Source: Sporobacter sp942492735 (GTDB lineage Bacteria; Bacillota; Clostridia; Oscillospirales; Oscillospiraceae). Taken from it: 64,000 nt of DNA. The notes under the pieces are model-generated. The model saw only the letters and a list, made by a program, of their open reading frames with translations. It made no database searches and was not told where the DNA came from. Numbering within the stretch: position 1 is the first letter of the stretch; every line of letters starts with the position of its first letter. The stretch is from assembly GCA_942492735.1 (NCBI GenBank), contig OW818648.1, positions 1,984,001 to 2,048,000 on the forward strand, written 5' to 3'. The position numbers and the translations under genes are program-made. Below, piece by piece: positions 26,033-35,044 of this stretch.

Positions 26033-27958
26033 ATGATCCGTAAATTCCCGCATTTGAGCAGCCCGATTCAGATCGGAAACATCACCTTTCGCAACCGCAT
26101 GACCGCGGCGCCTATGGGTGGCACCGACATAACGCCGGAGGGCTGTATTGGACGGAGAAGCACCGCTTTTTATGAGCATCGGGCAAAAGGCGGCGCCGCA
26201 GCCGTTACAGTCAGCGAGCTGATCGTCCACCCTGAAACCGACGCTTCTCCGATGTTTCACATTGGCATTGAACCGTCAAGCTCGATGAGCGGCTTTGCCT
26301 ATACAGCCGACGCCATCAGGCGGCATGGCGCGATTCCCAGCGTTGAGCTCTCCCATGGAGGCCGTTTTGCTGCCCTGGGACAAATTTCAGTCAAATACGG
26401 ACCCAGCGCAGGATTAGAAGCAGACGGGTCAGCCGTGCGAGAGTTGACGCCGGAGCAGATTCGGGAGATCGTTTCGTCATACGGCCGGGCGGCGGGGCTT
26501 GCCAAGCGCGCCGGCTTCGAGATGGTGATGATCCACGGAGGGCACAGCTGGCTGATCAATCAGTTCTTTTCTCCCTGCTACAATCACCGTTCGGACGCGT
26601 ACGGCGGAAAACTGGAAAATCGGTGCCGTTTTGCCATCGAGGTGCTCGAGAGCGTGCGCGATGCCGTCGGTCCCGGGTTCCCCATTGAGTTTCGCATGAG
26701 CGGCGTGGAGTCGTTAGACGGCGGATACGGTCTTGACACCGCGGTGGAAATTGCAGAAATCATCGAGCCCCATATCGACCTGCTTCATGTTTCCGCCGGG
26801 TCTCATTTCAACGGCTTTGACGTGACGCATCCGTCCATGTTTGCACCGCACGGCGTTAACGTTTATCTGGCCTCGGAAATCAAGAAGCATGTTGCGGTCC
26901 CCGTTGCAACGGTCGGCGCTCTCGGCGACCCCGCCCGGATGGAGGAGATAATCGCTTCCGGCCAGGCAGACGTGATTTCGATGGCACGCGCGCTTCTGGC
27001 GGACCCTTATCTGCCTTGGAAAGTTATTGGAAACCACGAGGAGGAAATCATCCATTGTATGCGCTGTTATACCTGCATGGCCGAACGTGGAAAGTCGAAG
27101 ACGCGCCGATGTGCGCTTAATCCGTTGGTCGGGCGCGAGATAGAGGGGTTTGAAGTACAGCCGGCACCCAAGTTGCGGAAGGTTCTCGTAGCCGGGGGCG
27201 GCCCGGGCGGTATGGAGGCGGCTCTGATCGCCGCACAACGCGGTCATAAAACCATACTCTGCGAGAAAACAGAACGTCTGGGTGGCATCCCGAACTGCGA
27301 GGAAGGCGTCCCCTTTAAGGAGGCCATGTTCGGATTCACGAAGACAATGGAGCGCCTGCTGCGTAAGGAAGGCGTTGAAATCCGCCTGAACACACCAGTC
27401 ACTGCCGCTTATGCAGATAAAGAAAACGTTGACGTTCTTATCTGCGCCGTGGGCTCCGAACCTTTGATCCCCCCGCTGCCGGGCATAGACGGCAAGAATG
27501 TGATTCTGGTCAATGATCTGCCCGCTCGCAGGAAAGATATCGGACAGAGAGTCATTATCCTCGGCGGGGGCCTTGCCGGCTGCGAGACGGCGGTGCACCT
27601 GGCAAACGAGGGAAAGTTCGTCATAATCGTTGAGATGCGGGACACACTCGCGCCGGACGCCAATCATTTTCAGGGCGGCATCCTGCTGGAACGGCTTAAG
27701 GGACGTGTTGAGACAAAGCTTGGTTATAAAGGCATTCGGATAAGCGATGCCGGACTGTACTGTATGAGTCGGGAGGGTAAAGAGGAGTTAATTCGTACAG
27801 ATACCGTTTTATTGGCGACTGGTCAACGCTCCAGGCGAAAGGAAGCGGACATTCTGCGTGATGCAGCTCCGCGGGTGTATCAGGTCGGAGACTGCGTCGC
27901 CCCAAAGGACATGACGACCGCTATTTACCAGGGATACCACGCGGCCATGGATGTATAG
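26033..27958 (+). CDS. OYE/2-enoate-reductase type flavoenzyme (OYE copy 4)
   Basis: 641 residues. FMN barrel, Fe-S motif CMRCYTC with a fourth Cys (RRCALNPLVGRE), FAD site GGGPGGMEAALIAAQRG, NAD(P) site GGGLAGCETAVHL. The active-site segment is HGGHSWLINQFFSP, with Trp in place of Tyr as in copy 2. AAAGGAGG precedes the ATG. Last gene of the TRAP-flavoenzyme operon, closed by the bidirectional terminator at 28006. Copies 2 and 4 look closest to each other by motif and may be successive reductases. Confidence 0.9.
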   Translation: MIRKFPHLSSPIQIGNITFRNRMTAAPMGGTDITPEGCIGRRSTAFYEHRAKGGAAAVTVSELIVHPETDASPMFHIGIEPSSSMSGFAYTADAIRRHGAIPSVELSHGGRFAALGQISVKYGPSAGLEADGSAVRELTPEQIREIVSSYGRAAGLAKRAGFEMVMIHGGHSWLINQFFSPCYNHRSDAYGGKLENRCRFAIEVLESVRDAVGPGFPIEFRMSGVESLDGGYGLDTAVEIAEIIEPHIDLLHVSAGSHFNGFDVTHPSMFAPHGVNVYLASEIKKHVAVPVATVGALGDPARMEEIIASGQADVISMARALLADPYLPWKVIGNHEEEIIHCMRCYTCMAERGKSKTRRCALNPLVGREIEGFEVQPAPKLRKVLVAGGGPGGMEAALIAAQRGHKTILCEKTERLGGIPNCEEGVPFKEAMFGFTKTMERLLRKEGVEIRLNTPVTAAYADKENVDVLICAVGSEPLIPPLPGIDGKNVILVNDLPARRKDIGQRVIILGGGLAGCETAVHLANEGKFVIIVEMRDTLAPDANHFQGGILLERLKGRVETKLGYKGIRISDAGLYCMSREGKEELIRTDTVLLATGQRSRRKEADILRDAAPRVYQVGDCVAPKDMTTAIYQGYHAAMDV

Positions 27959-28005
27959 CAGCCGACAAAATGAGGAGGACACTTCGAATCCATCCTTCTC
28001 CGCCA

Positions 28006-28044
28006 AAAAAAGTCTTGGAAACGTAACTGTTCCAAGACTTTTTT
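28006..28044. terminator. Bidirectional intrinsic terminator
   Basis: Stem AAAAAAGTCTTGGAA (28006-28020) with TTCCAAGACTTTTTT (28030-28044), 9-base loop, with T-runs on both strands. It lies between the convergent OYE copy 4 and LysR genes. Confidence 0.9.
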
Positions 28045-28093
28045 AATGGCTCTATGTCAATAGTTGGGGTAGGCTTTTGCTTATACCTGATGT

Positions 28094-28969
28094 TCAGTCT
28101 TCCGGAAGCAACGCATCTAAAAGGATTCGAATGGCAGGATTAATATTCGCTTTTAACCATACCGCCACCATGTTGACGTAGATGGGCGGATCAAAGGAGA
28201 AAGATTTCGACCCCTCCAGATTTAGGTGTTTCATAATTGATTTTGGCATAATTGAAATATGGCTTGCCGAGTGCATCAGCATTTGCATGGCATGCCGGTT
28301 GGATGTATATTCTATAGAAAAAGAAATGCCGTGATTCCTGAAGAAATCTAAATAGAGGCTATCCCAGCGCTGATCGTTAGGCATAACAAGTTTTGCTTTT
28401 TTCAGCAGCTCCTCAATTGTCTTTATCTCAAGCATGGCTGAAACAATTGCTATTTCTTCCTGCAGGACTAAATAGGAATTAAAAACGGAAGGCAGGCTTT
28501 CATCTGGTCTCATTAATAAAATACATAGATCCAGCTCGCTATTTTTCAGAGCGGACAGGCCTGAGTTATAATTTACCGGTGTAATGTCTATGTTTATACC
28601 CGGATAATGATTTTTGATATCGGAAAAACTGCTGTAAAAATTGAAGCGGGAATAATCATCCTCCAGTTTATCCATCCCGATTTTTAGGCTCCCGTTTTCC
28701 GGGATGTCATTGCTGCAGTTCTGGACAAGAGCCACTATCTGATCTGTTTTTTCAATAATGTCTTTGACTAATGGAAGCAGCCTAGCCCCCGCAGTCGTGA
28801 GATAAACCTTTTTTTTATTTCGTTCAAACAGTCTGATACCTAGTTCCTCTTCTAGTGTTGATATGCGAAGGCTAAGAGTCGGCTGAGATATATAGAGGTC
28901 GCGCGCGGCTACGCTGAAGTTCAACTGTTCAGATACGGCTAAGAAATACTTAAAATCCTTAATGTCCAT
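28094..28969 (-). CDS. LysR-family transcriptional regulator
   Basis: 291 residues from the ATG at 28969 (MDIKDFKYFLAVSEQLNFS); GGTGAT just upstream supports it over an ATG four codons earlier. HTH: FSVAARDLYISQPTLSLRIS. The effector domain contains a MPNDQRWDSL stretch. It is divergent from the Dpp-type transporter operon and is the best candidate for its regulator; it is convergent with the TRAP operon. Confidence 0.88.
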   Translation of the reverse strand: MDIKDFKYFLAVSEQLNFSVAARDLYISQPTLSLRISTLEEELGIRLFERNKKKVYLTTAGARLLPLVKDIIEKTDQIVALVQNCSNDIPENGSLKIGMDKLEDDYSRFNFYSSFSDIKNHYPGINIDITPVNYNSGLSALKNSELDLCILLMRPDESLPSVFNSYLVLQEEIAIVSAMLEIKTIEELLKKAKLVMPNDQRWDSLYLDFFRNHGISFSIEYTSNRHAMQMLMHSASHISIMPKSIMKHLNLEGSKSFSFDPPIYVNMVAVWLKANINPAIRILLDALLPED

Positions 28970-29245
28970 ACAAATCACCATTACAAATCAACATTGAGTA
29001 ACGCGGCCGATCCGGCATTTTTGCCTCAGCAAATAATAACCAGTACCACGACAGTAAACGATCGCATACTGCAGCAGCTTGTCTTGAAATGATTAACCTT
29101 GTGTTCATATAGTATATCAGTACCGAATTATTTGCAAGTAGCTTCGGAGGGCGTCAGTCATTCTAAGACTTACCCTGAAAAACCGGTTTCCTATCCATCA
29201 TGTCATTCATAGCGAACGCTTATATGCCTTATCGAAAAAGACTAT

Positions 29246-29274
29246 TTCACAAACTCGCCAAAATTGATTATACT
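29246..29274 (+). promoter_or_regulatory. Promoter of the peptide-type ABC transporter operon
   Basis: TTCACA (29246-29251), 17 bases, TATACT (29269-29274), each one mismatch from consensus. The rest of the 407-base gap 28970-29376 contains the LysR upstream region and no gene that I can see. Confidence 0.65.
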
Positions 29275-29376
29275 TTACAGTAAAAGTTGTCTACTTTTTT
29301 GTATGTATTTTCTAAGGTGGGCAACCATAGCAATCCGGCGTTCCATAATCTGAACAATACGTGGAGGATGATGAAA

Positions 29377-31071
29377 ATGGTCAAAAAAGTCGTAGCCCTG
29401 CTATTCTCAGTTCTAATGCTTTTATCTCTTGCCGCATGCGGAAGCACTTCCGGCAGCACTTCCAACAACAGTTCCGCACCGTCGTCGGCTCCAGCCTCCG
29501 CTCCAGCCTCCGCTCCAGCCTCCGGCTCCAGCAACGCAGCTCCAGAAACGGTGAGCAAGTCCGTTTTAAACATTGGCAACTATCAAAACGAAGTATTTAT
29601 TGGATCCCTTGACCCCACCGGCGCAGTTGTACCCGGTGTATGCTTTGGCGCGGATAAACTGCTTTATGACAGCATGCTGATTTATGACGGTAAAGAATAT
29701 ACATCCCGCATTTTCTCCGATTGGAGTTGGAAAGACGATACCACGTTCGTTGCGACGATCAAGGACGGTGTCAAATTCAGCAACGGCGACCCCATGACAG
29801 CGGCAGATATTATTTATACATATAATATGATCCAGACAAATAGCTGGATGAATGTATGGTATAACTTTATCGACATAGCAAACAGCTCTGCCGACGGTAA
29901 TAAACTGACCCTCAAAACGAAATTCGCTTATGCGCTTGCAGATTTTTACTTCTCCTTCAACGGCATTATTAACGACACGGCTTTCGAGGCGGCACTTAGT
30001 AAAGCCGGAGGCGTAACAGCTTCTATTGACGCTTTTTCGCTGGACTTCTTGAACGGTATGGGCTCCGGAGCATACGCCCTCAAAGAAATGGTTCTTGACA
30101 GCCATGCCATATACACGCTCAACAAGGACTGGTGGGGCTATAAGGAATACGGTGCCAATATGTTCGAGGAGCTGAACTGCGCTGTCTACAAAGACCAGAC
30201 GACAATGGCGGTGGATATGGAGACCGGTAAACTCGATTTGGCGCTTGACTGCAGCATGCAGGACGGTACCCGCGCGAATAACGGAGAAATGAGCGATAGC
30301 GTGGCGCTGGGTCTGGTCCCGCAGAATGCCTGCTGGGATGTCGTGTTTAACCCGTCGAGCGAGCGCACAAAGGATATTAACGTCCGGAAGGCCATCGCCA
30401 GCTGCATTGATCCGGCAACACTTGAAAATGCGACATATGGCGACTTGTTTGGCAAAGTCAGTACAAGTATTATCCCGCAAGGCTGCGATGGAGGCTATGT
30501 AGCGCCTGAGGTAATCGCCCAATACTACTCATACGACCCTTCCAAGGCCGCTGAGTATCTGAAAGCCGCCGGTTATGAGCCCGGTGAACTGACGATTCAA
30601 TTAATGGTGGAAACATCGTCTCTGTCTTCAAATCTGGCTGAAATGATCCAGGCGGAATTGGCGGAGGGCGGTATTAACTGCGAAATCACAGTTGCGGACA
30701 TGCAGAGCTTCGGCAATTACCTGGATGGCACCAATAAAATTGATATGGTAATCCAGCATAGTCAGGACAATGGAACTGCCTCGGGCTACTCAGCCGTCGC
30801 AATGCTTTCCAACCCCCGATTCCCTGAATTCAATCTCGGCAACTACGGAGAATACGCGGCACTTCTTGATGCCTGCATGAAAGAGACTGATTCTGCCAAA
30901 CGTGACACGCTTCTTAAGCAGTTTGTGGAGTATGGGGCTAAGGAGTGTCTGTATGTCAGTCTGTTCGACTATTCTTCAGCTTACTTGTACAATCCGAAAG
31001 TTATCGACATAAGCAAAACGTATATCCCCAGTATTCAAACTCTGAATATGACACAGGTCAGCCACTATTAA
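29377..31071 (+). CDS. ABC transporter solute-binding lipoprotein, peptide/nickel family (SBP_bac_5)
   Basis: 564 residues from the ATG at 29377, 9 bases after GGAGG (two closer ATGs at 29368 and 29371 are too near). Lipoprotein signal with lipobox LAAC, Cys21, then a Ser/Ala/Pro linker encoded by tandem 12-base repeats. The DppA/OppA-like body includes VKFSNGDPMTAADIIYTYN and the NVRKAIASCID hinge region. It binds a peptide, amide or other mid-sized solute outside the cell. First gene of the operon that continues through two permeases, two ATPases, and several redox genes. Confidence 0.92.
   Translation: MVKKVVALLFSVLMLLSLAACGSTSGSTSNNSSAPSSAPASAPASAPASGSSNAAPETVSKSVLNIGNYQNEVFIGSLDPTGAVVPGVCFGADKLLYDSMLIYDGKEYTSRIFSDWSWKDDTTFVATIKDGVKFSNGDPMTAADIIYTYNMIQTNSWMNVWYNFIDIANSSADGNKLTLKTKFAYALADFYFSFNGIINDTAFEAALSKAGGVTASIDAFSLDFLNGMGSGAYALKEMVLDSHAIYTLNKDWWGYKEYGANMFEELNCAVYKDQTTMAVDMETGKLDLALDCSMQDGTRANNGEMSDSVALGLVPQNACWDVVFNPSSERTKDINVRKAIASCIDPATLENATYGDLFGKVSTSIIPQGCDGGYVAPEVIAQYYSYDPSKAAEYLKAAGYEPGELTIQLMVETSSLSSNLAEMIQAELAEGGINCEITVADMQSFGNYLDGTNKIDMVIQHSQDNGTASGYSAVAMLSNPRFPEFNLGNYGEYAALLDACMKETDSAKRDTLLKQFVEYGAKECLYVSLFDYSSAYLYNPKVIDISKTYIPSIQTLNMTQVSHY
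29488..29523 (+). repeat. 12-base tandem repeat coding for an Ala/Ser/Pro linker
   Basis: Three exact copies of GCTCCAGCCTCC within the binding-protein gene, encoding the APAS-type flexible linker between the lipid anchor and the binding domain. Confidence 0.9.
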
Positions 31072-31106
31072 ACATTTCAGGGATAAATAACGCAAAATGA
31101 AGGCCA

Positions 31107-31147
31107 ATGTGCCCAGAGAAGGCATCTCCCGACTTTTCTGGGCACAT
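31107..31147 (+). other. Intercistronic hairpin between binding protein and permease
   Basis: Stem ATGTGCCCAGA (31107-31117) / TCTGGGCACAT (31137-31147), 19-base loop, no T-run. It occupies the same place as the hairpin after dctP and probably lowers permease expression relative to binding protein. Confidence 0.65.
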
Positions 31148-31193
31148 ATCCTATACTTGGACACCACTTTCGAAGGAACAGGAGTGAACTCGT

Positions 31194-32177
31194 TTGCTCA
31201 AATATACAATCAGACGAATTCTTCTGATGATTCCGGTTTTGGTCGGCGTCATCGTTATCATTTATACGATCAGTCACTTCATGCCCGGCGATCCTGCCAA
31301 AATCATTCTGGGCGACAATTATACCCAGGAGGAATACGACAAGACTGCGGAGCGACTGGGATTAGACAAACCCTTTATTGTGCAGCTGGCGAATTATTTC
31401 AAGGACCTTATAACAAAGGGTGAGATGGGGACGTCTTACTATACCGGGCGCAGCGTTATGGAGGAGGTGAGCGAACGTGCCCCGATCAGCATTAGTATCG
31501 GGTTATTGTCCTGCTTCTTTGTCATTGTCGTATCTTTGCCGATTGGCATCATATCCGCAGTCAAGCAAAATTCAATTTTTGACTATACGACATCCACGTT
31601 GTCCATTATCCTGGCAGCTTTGCCCGGCTTTTGGCTTGGGCTCGAATTGATATTACTTTTCAGCTTAAAACTCAGATTGCTTCCGGCTTCCGGTCTGGAT
31701 ACCTGGCAGAGCTATATCTTGCCTGTTCTCTGCAATTCGACGGTATCGATCGCGATGGTTGTCCGTATGACCCGCTCCAGCATGCTTGAGGTCATTCGGG
31801 CGGATTACATCCGCACTGCCCGCGCCAAGGGCTTGAAGGAACGGGCTGTTATCATTAGGCATGCACTGAAAAATGCGATGATTCCGATCGTGACGATCAT
31901 CGGCGCTCAATTCAGTATGGTTATCGGCGGTTCGGTTATTATCGAAAACATTTTCTCCATCCCCGGGATGGGCGCGCGTTTAGTGACTGCGATAAATAAC
32001 AGGGACTATACAATGGTCGTCGGAATTTCTATAGTCATCAGCGCTTTTACGATGATTATGGTCCTGTTCACCGATCTCTGCTATGCACTGGTTAACCCGC
32101 GCATTAAGGCTGAATTCGAATCGATGTATAAGAAAAAAGAGCAGAAAAAAACCGCTAAAACCAAGGAGGCGGCATAA
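31194..32177 (+). CDS. ABC permease, DppB/OppB type
   Basis: 327 residues starting at TTG 31194 with AGGAGTGA upstream. Six membrane helices, the N-terminal YTIRRILLMIPVLVGVIVII and HFMPGDPA typical of DppB, and the EAA-type loop RADYIRTARAKGLKERAVIIRHALKN (ATPase contact). Forms the channel with the next gene, with which it overlaps by one base (TAATG). Confidence 0.93.
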   Translation: MLKYTIRRILLMIPVLVGVIVIIYTISHFMPGDPAKIILGDNYTQEEYDKTAERLGLDKPFIVQLANYFKDLITKGEMGTSYYTGRSVMEEVSERAPISISIGLLSCFFVIVVSLPIGIISAVKQNSIFDYTTSTLSIILAALPGFWLGLELILLFSLKLRLLPASGLDTWQSYILPVLCNSTVSIAMVVRMTRSSMLEVIRADYIRTARAKGLKERAVIIRHALKNAMIPIVTIIGAQFSMVIGGSVIIENIFSIPGMGARLVTAINNRDYTMVVGISIVISAFTMIMVLFTDLCYALVNPRIKAEFESMYKKKEQKKTAKTKEAA

Positions 32178-33079
32178 TGAAAAAATTAGACGTGATAAGT
32201 GCCGCTTCGGGCTCCGATGATAAAGAAACCGTTAAAAAGCACAGCCAGTTTTGGTATATATCCCACCGCTTTATGAAACACAAGGTTGCCTTCGCGGCCC
32301 TCATCATTCTTATAGTTGTGGTTGTGTTATGTTTGGGCGCATCGATCTTCGCGCCTTATGATTTTGCGAAACAGCATTTGGCCGACCGCCTGCAAATGCC
32401 CTCGTGGCAGCATATAATGGGGACTGATAACTTCGGCCGTGATATTTACACCCGAATCCTGTACGGCGGACGGAATTCACTGCTCATTTCCCTTTTCTCC
32501 TGTATTTTTACCGCGGTTGTCGGCGGCCTTATTGGCGCCATTTCCGGCTTCTACGGCGGTAAAATCGATAACATCATCATGCGCTTTACCGATATCTTCA
32601 TGGCAATTCCAGGCATCTTGCTGATTGTGGTTATTTCCGCCGCTTTGGGTACCGGCCCATGGCAAACCTGTGTTGCCATTTCTATCGGCGGCATTCCCGG
32701 ATGTACGCGTTTACTGCGGGCTACTGTGCTGCCGCTACGTAAGCTAGAATACATCGAAGCAGCCGGGGCATACGGCAGTACCGACAAGCGAATTATCCTG
32801 ACACATATCGTTCCGAACTGTCTGGCACCAATTATCGTTGATACCACGCTTCGCCTGGGGATGAATATCTTGATGATATCCGGACTTAGTTTTATCGGCC
32901 TTGGCGTGCAGGCTCCTCACGCCGAGTGGGGCGCCATGCTGAATTCAGGCCGGGAGTATATCCGCGATTTCTGGCCGCTCATTACTTTCCCAGGTATTGC
33001 CATTGTGGTCGCAATGCTGGGCTTCAATCTCTTCGGTGACGGTTTGCGGGATGCGCTCGATCCGAAGCTTAAGCAGTGA
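32177..33079 (+). CDS. ABC permease, DppC/OppC type
   Basis: 300 residues, six helices after a cytoplasmic N-terminus (about 1-35). The characteristic DppC segment HIMGTDNFGRDIYTRILYG and the coupling-loop region LEYIEAAGAYGSTDKRIILT are present. Translationally coupled to the preceding permease and 7 bases before the first ATPase gene. Confidence 0.93.
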   Translation: MKKLDVISAASGSDDKETVKKHSQFWYISHRFMKHKVAFAALIILIVVVVLCLGASIFAPYDFAKQHLADRLQMPSWQHIMGTDNFGRDIYTRILYGGRNSLLISLFSCIFTAVVGGLIGAISGFYGGKIDNIIMRFTDIFMAIPGILLIVVISAALGTGPWQTCVAISIGGIPGCTRLLRATVLPLRKLEYIEAAGAYGSTDKRIILTHIVPNCLAPIIVDTTLRLGMNILMISGLSFIGLGVQAPHAEWGAMLNSGREYIRDFWPLITFPGIAIVVAMLGFNLFGDGLRDALDPKLKQ

Positions 33080-33086
33080 GGTATAT

Positions 33087-34061
33087 ATGAGCAATTTACT
33101 TGAAGTTAGAGACCTGGAAGTTCGCTTCAATACGCAGGACGGCTGCGTCCATGCCGTCAATAAGCTAAGCTTCGATATCAAAAATGGAGAGGTTCTTGGA
33201 CTTGTCGGGGAGACCGGCGCCGGGAAAACGACAACAGCCCTATCTATTTTGCGTCTGATCTCAATCCCTCCGGGACAATATGTCGGGGGCTCCATCATCT
33301 TTAACGGCATCAGTATACTTGACGCATCGGAAAATGAAATGCGGACAATTCGCGGCAATCAAATTTCAATGATTTTTCAAGACCCCATGACGGCGTTGAA
33401 TCCCGTTTTTCGGGTGCAGGACCAAATAGCAGAAGTTATCAAACTCCATGAGAGCTGTTCAAGTGCGGAGGCTGCGTCAAAAGCAAACGAAATGCTGGAA
33501 CTGGTGGGCATCCCCGCAGTTCGCGGGACGGAATATCCGCATCAGTTCTCCGGAGGGATGAAGCAGCGTGTCGTTATAGCAATGGCCTTAGCCTGCTCAC
33601 CGAACCTGCTGCTCGCAGACGAGCCGACAACTGCGCTTGATGTGACAATTCAGGCTCAGGTACTGGAATTGATTCGAGACCTGCGAGATAAATTCGGCGC
33701 GTCCATGTTACTCATTACGCACGATCTTGGCGTTGTGGCTGAGACGTGTGACAAGGTAGCTATCATGTACGCGGGAGAAATCGTCGAATATGGAACGCTG
33801 GAGCGAATCTTTCATAATGTTAAGCATCCGTACGCTATTGGCCTTTTCGGGTCTCTGCCGAGCTTGGATAAGAGAGTAAGGCGCCTGAACCCCATTATCG
33901 GATTGATGCCGGATCCCACAGACCTGCCGAAAGGATGTATGTTCAATCCCCGGTGCCCATATGCCACGGATGAGTGCAGGGCTCGGCATCCGGAACTCGT
34001 TGAAATTGAACCGGGTCACTCGGTAAGGTGCATAAAAGTGGAAGGCGGGGTGAATTTATGA
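33087..34061 (+). CDS. ABC ATPase, DppD/OppD type
   Basis: 324 residues from the ATG at 33087 (GTGAGGT upstream; the frame is open 90 bases further but inside the permease gene). Walker A GETGAGKTTT, signature FSGGMKQR, Walker B LLLADEPTTALD, and the C-terminal Cys-containing oligopeptide extension (CMFNPRCPYATDEC). It powers import, paired with the next ATPase, overlapping it by ATGA. Confidence 0.94.
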   Translation: MSNLLEVRDLEVRFNTQDGCVHAVNKLSFDIKNGEVLGLVGETGAGKTTTALSILRLISIPPGQYVGGSIIFNGISILDASENEMRTIRGNQISMIFQDPMTALNPVFRVQDQIAEVIKLHESCSSAEAASKANEMLELVGIPAVRGTEYPHQFSGGMKQRVVIAMALACSPNLLLADEPTTALDVTIQAQVLELIRDLRDKFGASMLLITHDLGVVAETCDKVAIMYAGEIVEYGTLERIFHNVKHPYAIGLFGSLPSLDKRVRRLNPIIGLMPDPTDLPKGCMFNPRCPYATDECRARHPELVEIEPGHSVRCIKVEGGVNL

Positions 34062-35044
34062 GCGTTCTTCTCGAAGTTAAACACCTGAAAAAATACTTCA
34101 ATGCACCCGGCGGACAGCTTCATGCGGTTGACGACGTCAGTTTCAGCTTGGAAAAGGGGAAAATCCTTGGCGTTGTCGGAGAGTCCGGCTGTGGGAAATC
34201 GACGCTTGGACGTACAATCCTTGGCATTTTGGATGCAACAGACGGCCAGGTTTTATACGACAATGAAGATATTACGCATTTGAAAGGGTCAAAACGGGCT
34301 GAACTTCGAAAAAAAATGCAGATCATATTCCAGGACCCGTATTCCTCCCTGGATCCGCGTATGTCGGTGTGGAGCCTGATCGCCGATCCGATGAAAGCCA
34401 ATCGGACGTATCGCGGAAAGAAACAGCTCAATAAGAGGGTCTTGGAGCTGATGGACACAGTGGGTTTAGCGCGCCGGTTGACATACAGCTACCCGCACGA
34501 GCTGGACGGCGGGCGCAGGCAGCGTATCGGTATTGCGCGCGCCCTAGCTCTGGATCCGCAGTTTATAGTCTGCGACGAACCGGTCTCAGCTCTGGATGTG
34601 TCTATCCAAGCACAGATACTCAACCTGCTTCAGGACCTGCAGGAGGAGAAGAATCTCACTTATATATTTGTGACGCATGACCTCTCAGTCGTTAAACACC
34701 TATCAAATGAAATCCTGGTCATGTACCTAGGCTGCATGGTAGAGAAATCCCCCTCCGACGATTTGTTTGACCACCCCCTGCACCCGTATACGAAAGGACT
34801 GCTTTCAGCCGTTCCGGTTCCAAGCATCGATGTTGAGCGGAAACGCATGATTATAAAGGGCGAACTCTCTTCTCCCATTAATCCGGAACCTGTTTGCCGG
34901 TTCAGTAGCCGCTGTCCTTACGCAAAGGAACTCTGCTACCAGAAGGAACCGCAGTACGAGGAAATTATGCCGCAGCATTTCGTTGCCTGCCATTTTGTCT
35001 GTGAGATCAATGGCTTGAAACAGGGTGAAACGCTTTATGTCTAA
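34058..35044 (+). CDS. ABC ATPase, DppF/OppF type
   Basis: 328 residues from the ATG at 34058 overlapping the previous stop. Walker A GESGCGKST, Walker B FIVCDEPVSALD, and a C-terminal oligopeptide/dipeptide domain (CRFSSRCPYAKELC). The signature is ELDGGRRQR, with Asp in place of Ser of LSGGQ; I recall this variant from other peptide ATPases of this type, so it need not be inactive. Eight bases overlap the next gene. Confidence 0.93.
   Translation: MSVLLEVKHLKKYFNAPGGQLHAVDDVSFSLEKGKILGVVGESGCGKSTLGRTILGILDATDGQVLYDNEDITHLKGSKRAELRKKMQIIFQDPYSSLDPRMSVWSLIADPMKANRTYRGKKQLNKRVLELMDTVGLARRLTYSYPHELDGGRRQRIGIARALALDPQFIVCDEPVSALDVSIQAQILNLLQDLQEEKNLTYIFVTHDLSVVKHLSNEILVMYLGCMVEKSPSDDLFDHPLHPYTKGLLSAVPVPSIDVERKRMIIKGELSSPINPEPVCRFSSRCPYAKELCYQKEPQYEEIMPQHFVACHFVCEINGLKQGETLYV

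Noticed and set aside
20216..27958. Bile-acid 7-dehydroxylation (bai) cluster
   Set aside because: OYE-like enzymes plus an SDR recall baiCD, baiH and baiA, but there is no CoA ligase, CoA transferase, baiE-type dehydratase or baiG-type transporter here; the importer is of the TRAP type.
29488..29523. Possible CRISPR or regulatory repeat
   Set aside because: The three 12-base units are in frame inside a lipoprotein gene and encode its flexible linker.
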